Source of the DNA: an uncultured Christensenella sp.
GTDB lineage: Bacteria > Bacillota > Clostridia > Christensenellales > UBA3700
Assembly (NCBI GenBank): GCA_910578245.1
Contig: CAJTPC010000002.1
Coordinates: 62,001 to 126,000, forward strand
Direction of reading: 5' to 3'
Length of the DNA stretch: 64,000 nt
Part shown: in pieces, positions 44,231 to 52,944 of the stretch
How positions within the stretch are numbered: the stretch's first letter is position 1
How the letters are laid out: each line of letters begins with the position of its first letter
Notes under the pieces: model-generated
What the model was told of the DNA's origin: nothing
Database searches by the model: none
What the model saw: the letters and a program-made list of their open reading frames with translations, nothing else
Made by a program: the position numbers and the translations under genes

Positions 44231-46554
44231 TTTATCTCCTTCGCGTTTGGCATATCATCTTTAGCAAAGCGTTTTTTGTTGATAAAATGCGCGCCTACAA
44301 TTATTATAGCTATTACTAGAGCAAAGATAAACACTGTCCACCAATAAGTGCCGACCAGATATATCATCATTGACACGAAATACGACGTGAGTATCCAGAA
44401 TAGTATCGCCAGCGCCGTACGTTTTGGCGAGCCAAGTTCGCCCGATGCGGCGCCGACTGCCGCCATACAAGGCACGGTGAGCAAGTTGAACGCCATAAAC
44501 GATACAACGCCCGCCGTCGTAACTCCGCTCTTAGATACGAACGCTTCTACGCTACCGGCTAAAACTTCGATAGAAGATACGACTTCTTCCTTCGCAACAA
44601 GACCGGTGACTGTGGCTACTATATACTTCCAATCTCCAAATCCAAGCGGTTTGAACAGCCATTCAAGCCAACCTCCAACGGTTGCTAGAATACACTCTTC
44701 TTCGCCTACCATTTGGAATTTGAAATTGAAATTGAGCAAATACCATATTATGATAGTTGACGCCGCAATGACTGTACCTGCGCGGAAGACGAAGTGCTTG
44801 AGCTTTTGCCAGATATGTATCGTGACGCTCTTGAATTGCGGAGTATGATACGTGGGCAATTCCATAATAAACGGAGTTACGCCCTTTTGTCCACTAATCT
44901 TTTTGAGTATCAAAGACGCAATCATTGCGACAACAATACCGATTATGTACATTCCGAATACAGTCAACTCGCTATTCCAACCTACAGTGGTAGCCAAGAC
45001 CGCGGCAAAAGCGTACCATATCGGACTTTTTGCTCCGCAGGAGAAGAATGGAGCAAGCAATATTGTTGAGCGTCTTTCTCTATCGTTTTCTATCGTACGC
45101 GTAGCCATAATTCCCGGCACTGCGCAACCAAAGCACATAAGAAGTGGCATAAATGATTTTCCCGATAGACCTATTCGTCTGAACGCTCTATCCATGATAA
45201 ATGCGACTCTCGCCATATAACCTGTATCTTCTAGTATCGTCAAGAATAGGAACAGCAACATTATCTGCGGAATAAATGAAAGCACTCCAAACACGCCTGC
45301 CAAAACGCCGTCGCAAATCACGCCATTTGCCCAGTCGGGCGCGTTTTTAAGCAACTGCGGTATCCAACCGCCCTCTTCTTCCACTACCTGCGCGGGTTCG
45401 CCGTTGTCGTCAAAACCGTCTTCGACTACTCTCTCGCCGTTGACAAGTTCCGCAAGTTCTTCTACCAAGCCTTGCAAGAATACTCCGGGAGATTTAATAG
45501 AATTTGCGCCCGATTCCTCTTCTTCGTCATACTCGGTATCTACAAAAAGCGAAGCGACAGGACCGGCGTCCTTAAAAGCTCCGTCGGGAATAACAGCCGA
45601 AAGATAGAATAAGTTTTCGCTAAAAGTGAGGTGGAATATAGCAAAGATAATCAAGAGGAATATCGGTATACCCCAGAACTTATGCGTAAGTACCTTATCC
45701 GCCTTATCGCTCTTGGATACGGCAGGTTTTTCTTTGTCTGCCGTAATTACGTCGCTAAAATTATCATTGATATGTTGATACCTTTGGTCTGCGACGCAAG
45801 TTTCGTAATTGCCCTTATACTTATCTTTTACTTCTTGATTTTTATCCTTGATTTCTTTAATCTGAGTTGCAATCGATTGGTATTTCTCTAGCGTAAGTTT
45901 GTCGCCTTCAACAAGTTTTACGCTGTCAAATAGTTTGTGATTGGTATTGCTATCGCCCAAAAGTAGCATGACCTCGTCAATACTTTCTTTGAGAATGCCA
46001 GAAGAAATGAAAGACACTGCCTCACGCTTAACTCCCTTCTGTTCCTTAACGACTTGCATAAGTTCCTTAAGTCCCTTTTGCTTAAGCGCGGATATAGCCA
46101 CTACCGGCACGCCCAATTTTTGCGACAAAGCCTTGACGTCGATACGCTCTCCGTTGGCTCTCAAACAGTCTGCCATGTTGAGCGCAACTACCACAGGCAA
46201 ACCTATCTCTAAAATTTGAGTTGTCAAATACAAATTTCGCTGTAGATTGGTAGCGTCGATAATATTGAGTATTACGTCTGCATCCTGTGAAAGTATATAG
46301 TCGCGCGATACCACTTCTTCGGGAGAATACGGTGAAAGAGAATAAATACCCGGCAAGTCAACTATGTCAATCGTCAAATCGCTCTTTTTATCCTTATACG
46401 TACCTTGCAACTTCTCGACTGTTACGCCGGTCCAGTTGCCTACGTGAGCCGTTGCTCCCGTCAAAGCGTTGAACAGCGTAGTCTTTCCGCAGTTAGGGTT
46501 ACCCGCCAATGCAACTTTTATATCACATTGCTTCATCTGTCGTGACTTCTTCAT
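44227..46554 (-). CDS. feoB: Ferrous iron transporter FeoB
   Basis: This 775-residue Fe(II) importer has an N-terminal GTPase domain with G1 GNPNCGKTTLFNALTG, G3 DLPGIYSLSPYS and G4 NMAD, a linker with an acidic insert (about residues 345-400), and a C-terminal membrane domain with the Gate motifs around FGCAVPGIMATRT and FFSCGAKSPIW. I choose the ATG at 46554 (MKKSRQMKQ), which has GGAGG six bases upstream; it lies within the end of feoA, giving a 32-bp overlap. Confidence 0.96.
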   Translation of the reverse strand: MKKSRQMKQCDIKVALAGNPNCGKTTLFNALTGATAHVGNWTGVTVEKLQGTYKDKKSDLTIDIVDLPGIYSLSPYSPEEVVSRDYILSQDADVILNIIDATNLQRNLYLTTQILEIGLPVVVALNMADCLRANGERIDVKALSQKLGVPVVAISALKQKGLKELMQVVKEQKGVKREAVSFISSGILKESIDEVMLLLGDSNTNHKLFDSVKLVEGDKLTLEKYQSIATQIKEIKDKNQEVKDKYKGNYETCVADQRYQHINDNFSDVITADKEKPAVSKSDKADKVLTHKFWGIPIFLLIIFAIFHLTFSENLFYLSAVIPDGAFKDAGPVASLFVDTEYDEEEESGANSIKSPGVFLQGLVEELAELVNGERVVEDGFDDNGEPAQVVEEEGGWIPQLLKNAPDWANGVICDGVLAGVFGVLSFIPQIMLLFLFLTILEDTGYMARVAFIMDRAFRRIGLSGKSFMPLLMCFGCAVPGIMATRTIENDRERRSTILLAPFFSCGAKSPIWYAFAAVLATTVGWNSELTVFGMYIIGIVVAMIASLILKKISGQKGVTPFIMELPTYHTPQFKSVTIHIWQKLKHFVFRAGTVIAASTIIIWYLLNFNFKFQMVGEEECILATVGGWLEWLFKPLGFGDWKYIVATVTGLVAKEEVVSSIEVLAGSVEAFVSKSGVTTAGVVSFMAFNLLTVPCMAAVGAASGELGSPKRTALAILFWILTSYFVSMMIYLVGTYWWTVFIFALVIAIIIVGAHFINKKRFAKDDMPNAKEIK

Positions 46555-46771
46555 TGACCGCCTCCACCAAAATATGCTTTGCAACGTCTTTGTTCATAGC
46601 GACTCTGCAATCGCGAACCTTGACGATTATATCGCCGAAGTTGGACTGCAATACCGTGATGTCGCTCCCCACTATTACGCCAATGTTTTGCAAACGGTTT
46701 TTTGTCTTTTCATCCGTAGTAACGTCTGCTATCTTCACTTTCTTACCTATAGGCGAAGCTAATAATTGCAT
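46523..46771 (-). CDS. feoA: Ferrous iron transport protein FeoA
   Basis: This 82-residue SH3-like cytoplasmic partner of FeoB has the pattern LASPIGKKVKIADVTTD followed by RLQNIGVIVGSDITVLQS. It is the first gene of the feo operon, with GGAGGGTAC before the ATG, and overlaps feoB. Confidence 0.92.
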   Translation of the reverse strand: MQLLASPIGKKVKIADVTTDEKTKNRLQNIGVIVGSDITVLQSNFGDIIVKVRDCRVAMNKDVAKHILVEAVNEEVTTDEAM

Positions 46772-46780
46772 GTACCCTCC

Positions 46781-46804
46781 AAAAGTTATCTTAAACTAAC
46801 TTTT
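46781..46804. promoter_or_regulatory. Candidate DtxR-type operator 1
   Basis: The imperfect palindrome AAAAGTTATCTTAAACTAAC plus TTTT (GTTA...TAAC arms) lies between the feo promoter and the feoA ribosome binding site. It resembles operator 2 and DtxR/IdeR-family sites. Confidence 0.55.
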
Positions 46805-46821
46805 TGCCGATAAATTATAGG

Positions 46822-46847
46822 ATAAAGTTACCCTACGCTAACATTAT
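46822..46847. promoter_or_regulatory. Candidate DtxR-type operator 2
   Basis: On the minus strand ATGTTAGCGTAGGGTAACTT forms a GTTA(N)GTAAC palindrome that overlaps the -10 and start of feo transcription. It shares arms with operator 1, consistent with one iron-dependent repressor binding twice. Confidence 0.6.
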
Positions 46848-46871
46848 ATTTACTACGCAATACTTTGTCAA
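46843..46871 (-). promoter_or_regulatory. Promoter of the feo operon
   Basis: TTGACA (46871-46866), 17 bp, TATAAT (46848-46843) on the minus strand is a perfect consensus promoter about 70 bp before feoA. Such strength suggests control by repression, in line with the overlapping operator. Confidence 0.82.
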
Positions 46872-47004
46872 GTGTTTTGCTATAGAAAATATAAATTTTT
46901 TATCGGCTAATTAAAATATATTCTCTACATCGCAAGTATATGATAAAAACGTAAAGGCTATAATCAAAATACAATCTAAAATAAAAGTCTAAGGAATATC
47001 ATTT

Positions 47005-47154
47005 ATGAAGAAGAAACTCAAAAAACTAAACTCAAAGTCCCCTGAAAATAATCAAAAATCTCTGTCAAGCGCCTACGATGTCAACGGAGCTTATACCGGT
47101 ACGCCTGCATACGACGACCATAGCGCGCCTACGCAAGACGCAGACGATTTGTAA
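47005..47154 (+). CDS. 49-residue small protein ending in QDADDL
   Basis: The ORF has AAGGA nine bases before ATG. It starts basic (MKKKLKKLNSKSPENNQ), has a middle SSAYDVNGAYTGTP and ends PTQDADDL. I recall short Firmicute proteins with the same layout (SYDVNGSYTG, then QDADDL at the end), so it is likely a real conserved small protein; function unknown. It lies alone between the feo promoter and a convergent membrane-protein gene. Confidence 0.68.
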   Translation: MKKKLKKLNSKSPENNQKSLSSAYDVNGAYTGTPAYDDHSAPTQDADDL

Positions 47155-47166
47155 GAATTAATACTC

Positions 47167-48051
47167 TTAAAGATCGTTTTCAGAAGCATCTTCGTTAACT
47201 TGATTTTGTTCAGCTCCTTGCGACAAGTCGGAAAAGCTTGTTTGCAAAGCCTTTTTATCATTATTTTTCTTTATTATAAACTTGACTAGAGCAATTGCGC
47301 TGTATTCTTCTGCATTGCCAACGAAATCGGGATATTTCTTGAGCTTCTTGTCGTAGAACTTATTGTTGACAAAATAGAATGCCCAAAGTATAGCGCCAAG
47401 CAAAATGACCTCAATAATTATAGTCATCACCCTCAACCAAACGGGAACTATATATCCTTGAGGTAATACGTATTTCAAAATTGTACCGAATAGTACGTGT
47501 ATAATTACCATCGAGTCATGATTTTTTTGCGCCAAATCGGGGTAAAGGACTCTATTGTATACCAATACAGAGAATATAAACATAATTACTATGCCAACGA
47601 CAGGTATCCAAATATCCTTTATGCTGTATTTATCAGTATTAAAGATTATCACAAGTCCAGCAAAGAACAGTACTTCATGCTGGATAATACCCGTAACCCA
47701 ATTAAATGTACTTTCCGCATCCCTAACTATCGGCGCCGGCGAGAATATGCCTGCAAGAACGAAAGCTAATCCTGAAATGAAAGCGCAAATACCTGCGAAT
47801 GGGCGAATTTTTTTTACGCCGACAGTAACCGTAGCTCCCAATATAAAATACGATAAATGAGAAAACTCTATTGGATAATGATGAACTGACCGCTCTATTC
47901 CAAATTGGATAGACTTAAATATCAGTAAAACGAACGAAACGACAAAAAGCGTAATCATATTTGCTTTGCGATTCTTTCGTAATAGCCACGCGCACGTAAT
48001 CATAAGTAATGCAAACAGTACTATTATTACAGCTACCCACCAATACTTCAT
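47167..48051 (-). CDS. Seven-helix membrane protein, YwaF-like
   Basis: The 294-residue protein has about seven hydrophobic helices and the segment HHYPIEFSHLSYFILGATVT, like the PLHLC-type motif of YwaF/TMEM164 proteins. The C-terminal 50 residues are soluble, acidic and Asn/Gln-rich. Function unknown. Confidence 0.65.
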   Translation of the reverse strand: MKYWWVAVIIVLFALLMITCAWLLRKNRKANMITLFVVSFVLLIFKSIQFGIERSVHHYPIEFSHLSYFILGATVTVGVKKIRPFAGICAFISGLAFVLAGIFSPAPIVRDAESTFNWVTGIIQHEVLFFAGLVIIFNTDKYSIKDIWIPVVGIVIMFIFSVLVYNRVLYPDLAQKNHDSMVIIHVLFGTILKYVLPQGYIVPVWLRVMTIIIEVILLGAILWAFYFVNNKFYDKKLKKYPDFVGNAEEYSAIALVKFIIKKNNDKKALQTSFSDLSQGAEQNQVNEDASENDL

Positions 48052-48197
48052 TTAAGTTCTCCGTTGTTTATGATAATTACGTAAAAATAACCTTGGAAAT
48101 TATAACATATTAATTTGGCATTTGTCAATACCTTATCGACAAAATTAGCGCCCTTCTTATGAAAGGCGCGAATAATTAGCCGACTTTTGTTTTGAAG

Positions 48198-48495
48198 TTA
48201 TGCTCCATCCTTCAACGCATACGGGAATTGCATGCTGCTAGCCATAGTTTCGTTACCTGCCATAACGAAAAGGGACAATATATATTCTTCTTGTAGAGAG
48301 TCAACCGTAAAAGTCATAGATTGAACGTAATAGAAACTTCCGTTTTTGTTAGTAACGTAATTATTACCTGCGCTATACGTCAAGACAATTCCGCCCGTCA
48401 CGAGAGTTCCGTTATTATAGTAACCGAATATAGGCGTTACGGTCTCGCCACGGTAGTCTACCGATGGATTATTATCATGAATTCACTATTTTCTT
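48198..48495 (-). pseudogene. C-terminal fragment of an exported protein
   Basis: The frame reads VDYRGETVTPIFGYYNNGTL, then GGIVLTYSAGNN and SFYYVQSMTFTVDSLQEEY and stops at 48198. Upstream it meets a TGA after ATT CAT with no usable ATG, so only the end of a gene remains. The beta-strand-like composition suits a secreted protein. A GTG start inside would give 67 residues but lacks a ribosome binding site. Confidence 0.5.
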
Positions 48496-48559
48496 CCAGT
48501 CATCTGCATATATTAAAAACATTTCTGCAATAGATTATTTTAATAGTGTTGTAAATTAT

Positions 48560-49033
48560 TTATTTCCTGTATTTATTCAGTATCTCTTTGGGAATATGGC
48601 AATAATCATTCGGAAATCTTGTCAGTCTATCCTGATGCTCTTCAGCGCTTCTCACGTAATTTATCAAAGGAAGCACCTCTACTTTTATTTGAGAACTGTC
48701 CTCTCTTGACGATATATATTTTTTGGCTATTTTCAAATGTTCTTCATTGGTACTATAAATCCCGGTACGGTACTTTTTCCCAACGTCACTACCTTGTTTG
48801 TCAACGCTATATGGGTCTATAATCTCAAAAAAATAATCAATCAACTCTTTAACCGATACCTTTTGGGGATCAAATACCGTCATTACACATTCTGCATATC
48901 CGTCATATTCTCCATCAAGCGCGCCTGTCCTTCCGTTTGCACGTCCTGCTTCTGTCGCTACTACTCCAAATAAACTTTTTATAAAATGCTGAACTCCCCA
49001 CAAGCATCCGCCTGCAAAATAAATAGTTTCCAA
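48560..49033 (-). CDS. msrA: Peptide methionine sulfoxide reductase MsrA
   Basis: The 157-residue enzyme reduces methionine-S-sulfoxide in proteins. The active-site motif is GGCLWG, with Cys10; most homologs have GCFWG. The YAECVMTVFDP and EEHQDRLTRFPNDYCHIP blocks are also typical. No resolving Cys pair is obvious at the C terminus, and the protein is a little short. It stands alone. Confidence 0.93.
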   Translation of the reverse strand: METIYFAGGCLWGVQHFIKSLFGVVATEAGRANGRTGALDGEYDGYAECVMTVFDPQKVSVKELIDYFFEIIDPYSVDKQGSDVGKKYRTGIYSTNEEHLKIAKKYISSREDSSQIKVEVLPLINYVRSAEEHQDRLTRFPNDYCHIPKEILNKYRK

Positions 49034-49153
49034 AATTTTACCTTCTTTCCTTTAATGCTTATTCTTATTATATTATAGTATATCATACGGTTTCTCTAAT
49101 GTAAATTATGAAATATCATAATTCTAAGACTTAGCGCATTAGTAATCAAAATA

Positions 49154-49175
49154 TCCCCTCAATGGCTTGAGGGGA
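49154..49175 (-). terminator. Terminator of the RsgI-domain lipoprotein gene
   Basis: TCCCCTCAA/TTGAGGGGA hairpin followed by ATATTTTG on the minus strand. Its loop and the sequence before it resemble the terminator of tRNA-Thr at 52945. Confidence 0.7.
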
Positions 49176-49178
49176 CTT

Positions 49179-49200
49179 AATGAAGCTGACGATTGGACCC
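49179..49200 (-). pseudogene. tRNA 3'-end relic
   Basis: The minus strand reads GTCCAATCGTCAGCTTCATT just before a hairpin terminator. The intact tRNA-Thr locus has CAGCTCCATTTAG before a hairpin with the same CTCAAG..ATTGAG core. This suggests a decayed tRNA and its terminator. Confidence 0.4.
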
Positions 49201-49226
49201 AATACGTATTTGTTAAATTATAATTC

Positions 49227-50747
49227 TTACTTCTCTGAGTTTTTTCTCGCCTCTTTAAGTTTAGAAAGGTAATCTTTCGCAATCTTTTCGGCATCGTTCA
49301 AAGCCTTTTCAAGAACTTGTTTTTGATCTGACATTTTAGCGATAACCGCCTCTTTTCTTTTTTCTAATTCAGCAAGTTCTTCATCCGACAAATCGGCTTT
49401 AATCTTATTCAAATACTCGGTTGCCCTTTCGTCAAGACGGTTGGCCAAACTTCTCAACTCGCTCAATTCGATTTTATCTCCGTCAAGAATACCGTCAATT
49501 TCCGCCAATATCGCTTCTAAATTTGAAGTAGCGTCGTCCATTACGGCTTTAATTGGTTCAGGCAAATTATTCATCATATTTTCGACAGTAGCAAGTATTT
49601 GACGCGCGCTTGTCATTGCGCTTTCAATTTGAGGTTTGTATTCTGCGGTTATTTCGTTGACTTTGCCTTTAACAATAGATTCCGCTTGCGAAAGGGCTTC
49701 CGTTAAGTCCTCTTTCATCTGTTCTAATGCTTCGGATGCCGGCGTATTCTTAAAAAGTTTATCTACGTAAGCCTCTATGCTGTCAATCGTGATTTCACCT
49801 TTGGAATTTTTAAGCGCATCCGCAGATTCCATACCAAGAGCGGTAACTATAGCGTTTATCTGCTCTTCATTAAGCGGATAGTTCTTTACGCTTATTGCAA
49901 GCTCTGCAACATCGCAAACCACTTCGAAGCCTTTTGACGCAGAAGCATACATTTGATATACTCCACCGTAATAAGCCGTTAAAGGATGAGAAAGCATTTT
50001 TTCGAGATAATACTGAGTATAAACGCCGTATACCGCAAGTTGAGTTGCTTGTTCGTAAACAGCAAGCGCTTTTGTCTTTGCTTCTATATAAGCAGCGGTT
50101 GCGAATTCTTCGATTTGCGGGCTTACTTCTTTTAGCATATCAATAAGTTTAGCGTCGTCCAAAGCAATAGCGGAGTCAATCGAAATTTCGCCGGTTTCCG
50201 ATACGGAAAGAGCAAGTTTGAATTTGGATACGGACATATTCTGAATTGCTTTATTATTTGGAAATTGCTTTTTGACTTCTTCCATTTCGCGAAGTAATGA
50301 GTATGCGCCTTCTCCGTTGGTAGTAACCGTCAATCCCAAGTTACTTGCGGTAGCCGTAACCGAAGTATTGACTTTGCTCAAAATCTCCGTAGCGAAAGCG
50401 GAATCGCCCGACGTCACTAGCGTATCCACAACTTTATTATCTTCGTCTAGATAACCGTATTTTACAGCCAAGTCGATAATTTTGTTTACGGCAACGTCAA
50501 TTTTTTCTCCCTTAATTCCCGTTTCTTCATACAACAAAACCTGTCCGTCTTCGTTCTCCCCGCGTACGCTGACAACTTTATTGTCTTTATCCACAATGAG
50601 TTCAATAGCGGGATTAATGTCAAGACTTACGTAAGCCTGTTTTTCCGCCTTGCCTTTTCCGCCCCAATTAAAATCACAAGCAGTAAGGGCGCACATAGCA
50701 ACGACCAAGAGCGCCGATAAAACTATAACGCATATTTTTTTCTTCAT
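49227..50747 (-). CDS. Lipoprotein with RsgI-like sensor domain and coiled coil
   Basis: The 506-residue protein has a lipoprotein signal (LTAC, Cys24). Residues 38-170 contain YVSLDINPAIELIVDKDNK and VVSVRGENEDGQVLL, the pattern of the middle domain of RsgI anti-sigma factors. The rest is helical and ends in long Glu/Lys/Ala coiled coil (about 340-506). The same domain occurs in the membrane protein encoded upstream, but here there is no cytoplasmic part, so it cannot bind the sigma factor directly. It has its own promoter-like element at 50795-50827. A role as external ligand, decoy or stress-module target is inference. Confidence 0.8.
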   Translation of the reverse strand: MKKKICVIVLSALLVVAMCALTACDFNWGGKGKAEKQAYVSLDINPAIELIVDKDNKVVSVRGENEDGQVLLYEETGIKGEKIDVAVNKIIDLAVKYGYLDEDNKVVDTLVTSGDSAFATEILSKVNTSVTATASNLGLTVTTNGEGAYSLLREMEEVKKQFPNNKAIQNMSVSKFKLALSVSETGEISIDSAIALDDAKLIDMLKEVSPQIEEFATAAYIEAKTKALAVYEQATQLAVYGVYTQYYLEKMLSHPLTAYYGGVYQMYASASKGFEVVCDVAELAISVKNYPLNEEQINAIVTALGMESADALKNSKGEITIDSIEAYVDKLFKNTPASEALEQMKEDLTEALSQAESIVKGKVNEITAEYKPQIESAMTSARQILATVENMMNNLPEPIKAVMDDATSNLEAILAEIDGILDGDKIELSELRSLANRLDERATEYLNKIKADLSDEELAELEKRKEAVIAKMSDQKQVLEKALNDAEKIAKDYLSKLKEARKNSEK

Positions 50748-50794
50748 AAAATAAAACCTCCCTTTTGCAGTTGAATTTTTAGCTGCTTTTAACC

Positions 50795-50827
50795 ATTAAA
50801 CAAATGAACGAAGGTTTTTATTGCAAC
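50795..50827 (-). promoter_or_regulatory. Candidate ECF-dependent promoter of the lipoprotein gene
   Basis: A 33-bp element, GTTGCAATAAA ... TGTTTAAT on the minus strand, is identical at 26 of 33 positions to the element upstream of the ECF sigma gene (52825-52857), at the same spacing. TTGCAAT and TGTTTAAT are about 17 bp apart, like -35 and -10. Confidence 0.65.
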
Positions 50828-50840
50828 AAAAGTAAAATTT

Positions 50841-52220
50841 TTATTTTTTATTCCAGAAATTATCAAGAGATCCGTATTCTTCCACAATTCCATTAATAAA
50901 AGTATCGTAATCGGTTGAAGTAATTTGCTCTCTTTTAGCTTCGTAAATATCTAAATAACGCTCGGCTCTGTAATCGAATATTTTACCTAGCGCCGTCTTC
51001 ATTTGCGCTACGTATTCCTCCGAAGTTTTAGGGGTTTTCAACAACGTTTCGAACGTCGCAACGTTGCTTCCGATATTTTTAAGTATACCTACGAAATTGT
51101 CAGCTAACGAAAGAAAATCGCTTACGGTGAGAGTCTTAAATAAATCTTCGAAGTCAACGCTCGAAAGTGACGCATAGGCGTTGGTAGCAGAAGTCAAATC
51201 GGCTAAACTTCCGATAGACGTTCCAAAAGTTTTTTCATACTCTGCGAGCAAACTTTCCATTTCGTTCATTAGCGCAGAAAATTCGGCGCTGTACTGCGCG
51301 TTAGAATACTTCTTGATTATCCAATAGTCTACAGGAATAGGATTGAATGGATTATCCTTATGCATCATTATCTTGCAACTGCATATTCCTATTTGCGAAA
51401 GCATTTGCGCGTTGTGTAATATAGAGTTTACGTTATCAAGCAATTCACCACGAACAAAATCAAAGAGTTGCCTTCCTACTACGTACGTTTCGTAAAGACT
51501 TTTTAGTTGTTCTTCATTGGCTGTACCAATATTCCTTTCGCTGTAATTAACGGAAAGACTTTGAACTTTTTTTGTCAATTCGGACAACGTTTTTACGCCT
51601 GATATTCCCATACGTTTGCTTAAATCCTGCGCCGATATTACATCTTCGATTACAGCCGCAAAAATTCCGTTAGTCATAAAATAATTTCTTAAACTCTCGG
51701 AAGTATTAGCAATCAGATTTTTATCCGTATCCGAACTACTGCTTAACCGCACGGCGTTTTGTGTCAACGTCAAATCAAGATAACCTAATCTTGTAGCGCA
51801 ATCAGTATATATTACAACCGCTTCGGTTAACGGCGCTCCGATGATTTTATTTAGCGCGCTTTCATTGCACAGTATAACGTCGGCGTCTTCATTTAACGCT
51901 TTTACACTTTTTACGTTCCCCTCTTTGTCAGTTACGAACGACACGGCAGGATTGATTTCCAAAGAGAAAACGTAGCGTTCAAGAATAGGTTCTGGCGCAA
52001 ATACACCGAATATAGCCATTAAAGTAATAACAATAACAAGAATTGCTACCACAGCGCAGGAAGCCAGTATACCGATTTTACGCTTTACGAGAACATCGCC
52101 GCTTCTAATACAAAATGCGTCATTTTGCGCCGTGATAATGGGCGCATTTTTGACTTCTTCTTTAAGCGCGGGAACAGTAGCGTTTAATTCGTCTTTCAAC
52201 TTCTTTTTCCAAGATTTCAT
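50841..52220 (-). CDS. RsgI-like membrane anti-sigma candidate
   Basis: The 459-residue protein has a 48-residue cytoplasmic segment, one membrane helix (about 49-74) and a large outer part. Residues 82-165 contain FSLEINPAVSFVTDKEGNVK and KALNEDADVI, the RsgI middle-domain pattern. The remainder is helical. Its ATG overlaps the sigma gene stop by four bases, the standard arrangement for a sigma/anti-sigma pair. The short cytoplasmic part (WKKKLKDELNATVPALKEEV) would be the sigma-binding region. Function as anti-sigma is inferred from context. Confidence 0.75.
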   Translation of the reverse strand: MKSWKKKLKDELNATVPALKEEVKNAPIITAQNDAFCIRSGDVLVKRKIGILASCAVVAILVIVITLMAIFGVFAPEPILERYVFSLEINPAVSFVTDKEGNVKSVKALNEDADVILCNESALNKIIGAPLTEAVVIYTDCATRLGYLDLTLTQNAVRLSSSSDTDKNLIANTSESLRNYFMTNGIFAAVIEDVISAQDLSKRMGISGVKTLSELTKKVQSLSVNYSERNIGTANEEQLKSLYETYVVGRQLFDFVRGELLDNVNSILHNAQMLSQIGICSCKIMMHKDNPFNPIPVDYWIIKKYSNAQYSAEFSALMNEMESLLAEYEKTFGTSIGSLADLTSATNAYASLSSVDFEDLFKTLTVSDFLSLADNFVGILKNIGSNVATFETLLKTPKTSEEYVAQMKTALGKIFDYRAERYLDIYEAKREQITSTDYDTFINGIVEEYGSLDNFWNKK

Positions 52221-52747
52221 AACTTTTCCTCCTTTAACGCCGTTTTTAGTTTATCGACTGCGCGTTTATATTTTGAGGTTATAGTCCCGATAGGGCTATT
52301 AAGTATTGCGGCTATTTCTTTATGTTTGTACGCCCAAATTACGTGTAAAATAATTATTCTCTGTTCTTCTTCGTCCAAAACACGTTTCATAATCGTCAAA
52401 AGCGTATCTTTTATCGCAACGTTTACGAATGCGTCCGCTTGGGAATATTCATCTCTACAACATAATTTTTGCCGATTGTTCATAGCGCGGATTTCGTTTA
52501 GCGCCGTATGCTTGGCAATTTGTAATATCCATGCCAAGCCGTTGCTTCCCACTTTGTATTGAGATATATTTGTCTTTACTTTTAGATACACCGTCTGCAT
52601 AGCGTCTTCGCAGTCCGATGAGTTGTTGAAGAAGGAAAATAGAAAAGCATACACGCCGTGTTTAGTCTCTATATATAGCCTTTCAAAAGCGCTGTTGTCG
52701 CCTTTGGCTATCAATTTAAGAAGATAGTCAATTTCTCGTTTCTTCAA
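52217..52747 (-). CDS. ECF-type RNA polymerase sigma factor
   Basis: The 176-residue protein has region 2 (FSFFNNSSDCEDAMQTVYLK, with WILQIAKHTALNEIRA) and region 4 with a helix-turn-helix (HKEIAAILNSPIGTITSKYK). No N- or C-terminal extension. It is followed by the anti-sigma candidate with a four-base overlap. Extracytoplasmic stress or substrate sensing is inferred. A near-identical promoter element precedes this gene and the lipoprotein gene, indicating self-activation. Confidence 0.93.
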   Translation of the reverse strand: MKKREIDYLLKLIAKGDNSAFERLYIETKHGVYAFLFSFFNNSSDCEDAMQTVYLKVKTNISQYKVGSNGLAWILQIAKHTALNEIRAMNNRQKLCCRDEYSQADAFVNVAIKDTLLTIMKRVLDEEEQRIIILHVIWAYKHKEIAAILNSPIGTITSKYKRAVDKLKTALKEEKL

Positions 52748-52824
52748 AATATCACCATGCGTATTTTCTTAATATTGCGTCGTATTCTATTTTCCATTTC
52801 CCTAATCATAAGACAATCCTAATT

Positions 52825-52857
52825 ATTAAACACTGCAACCAACGTATTTATTGCAAC
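52825..52857 (-). promoter_or_regulatory. Candidate autoregulated ECF promoter
   Basis: The element GTTGCAATAAA ... TGTTTAAT is the second copy of the 33-bp sequence at 50795-50827. It lies about 78 bp before the sigma gene. Conserved outer blocks match -35 and -10 positions. Confidence 0.65.
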
Positions 52858-52944
52858 TCCGATTAAAATTTTATAATTAATAATATTGTAACACATATGT
52901 AATTAATAAGCAAGAACGGTATCCCAAAACAAAATTCAAAAAAC

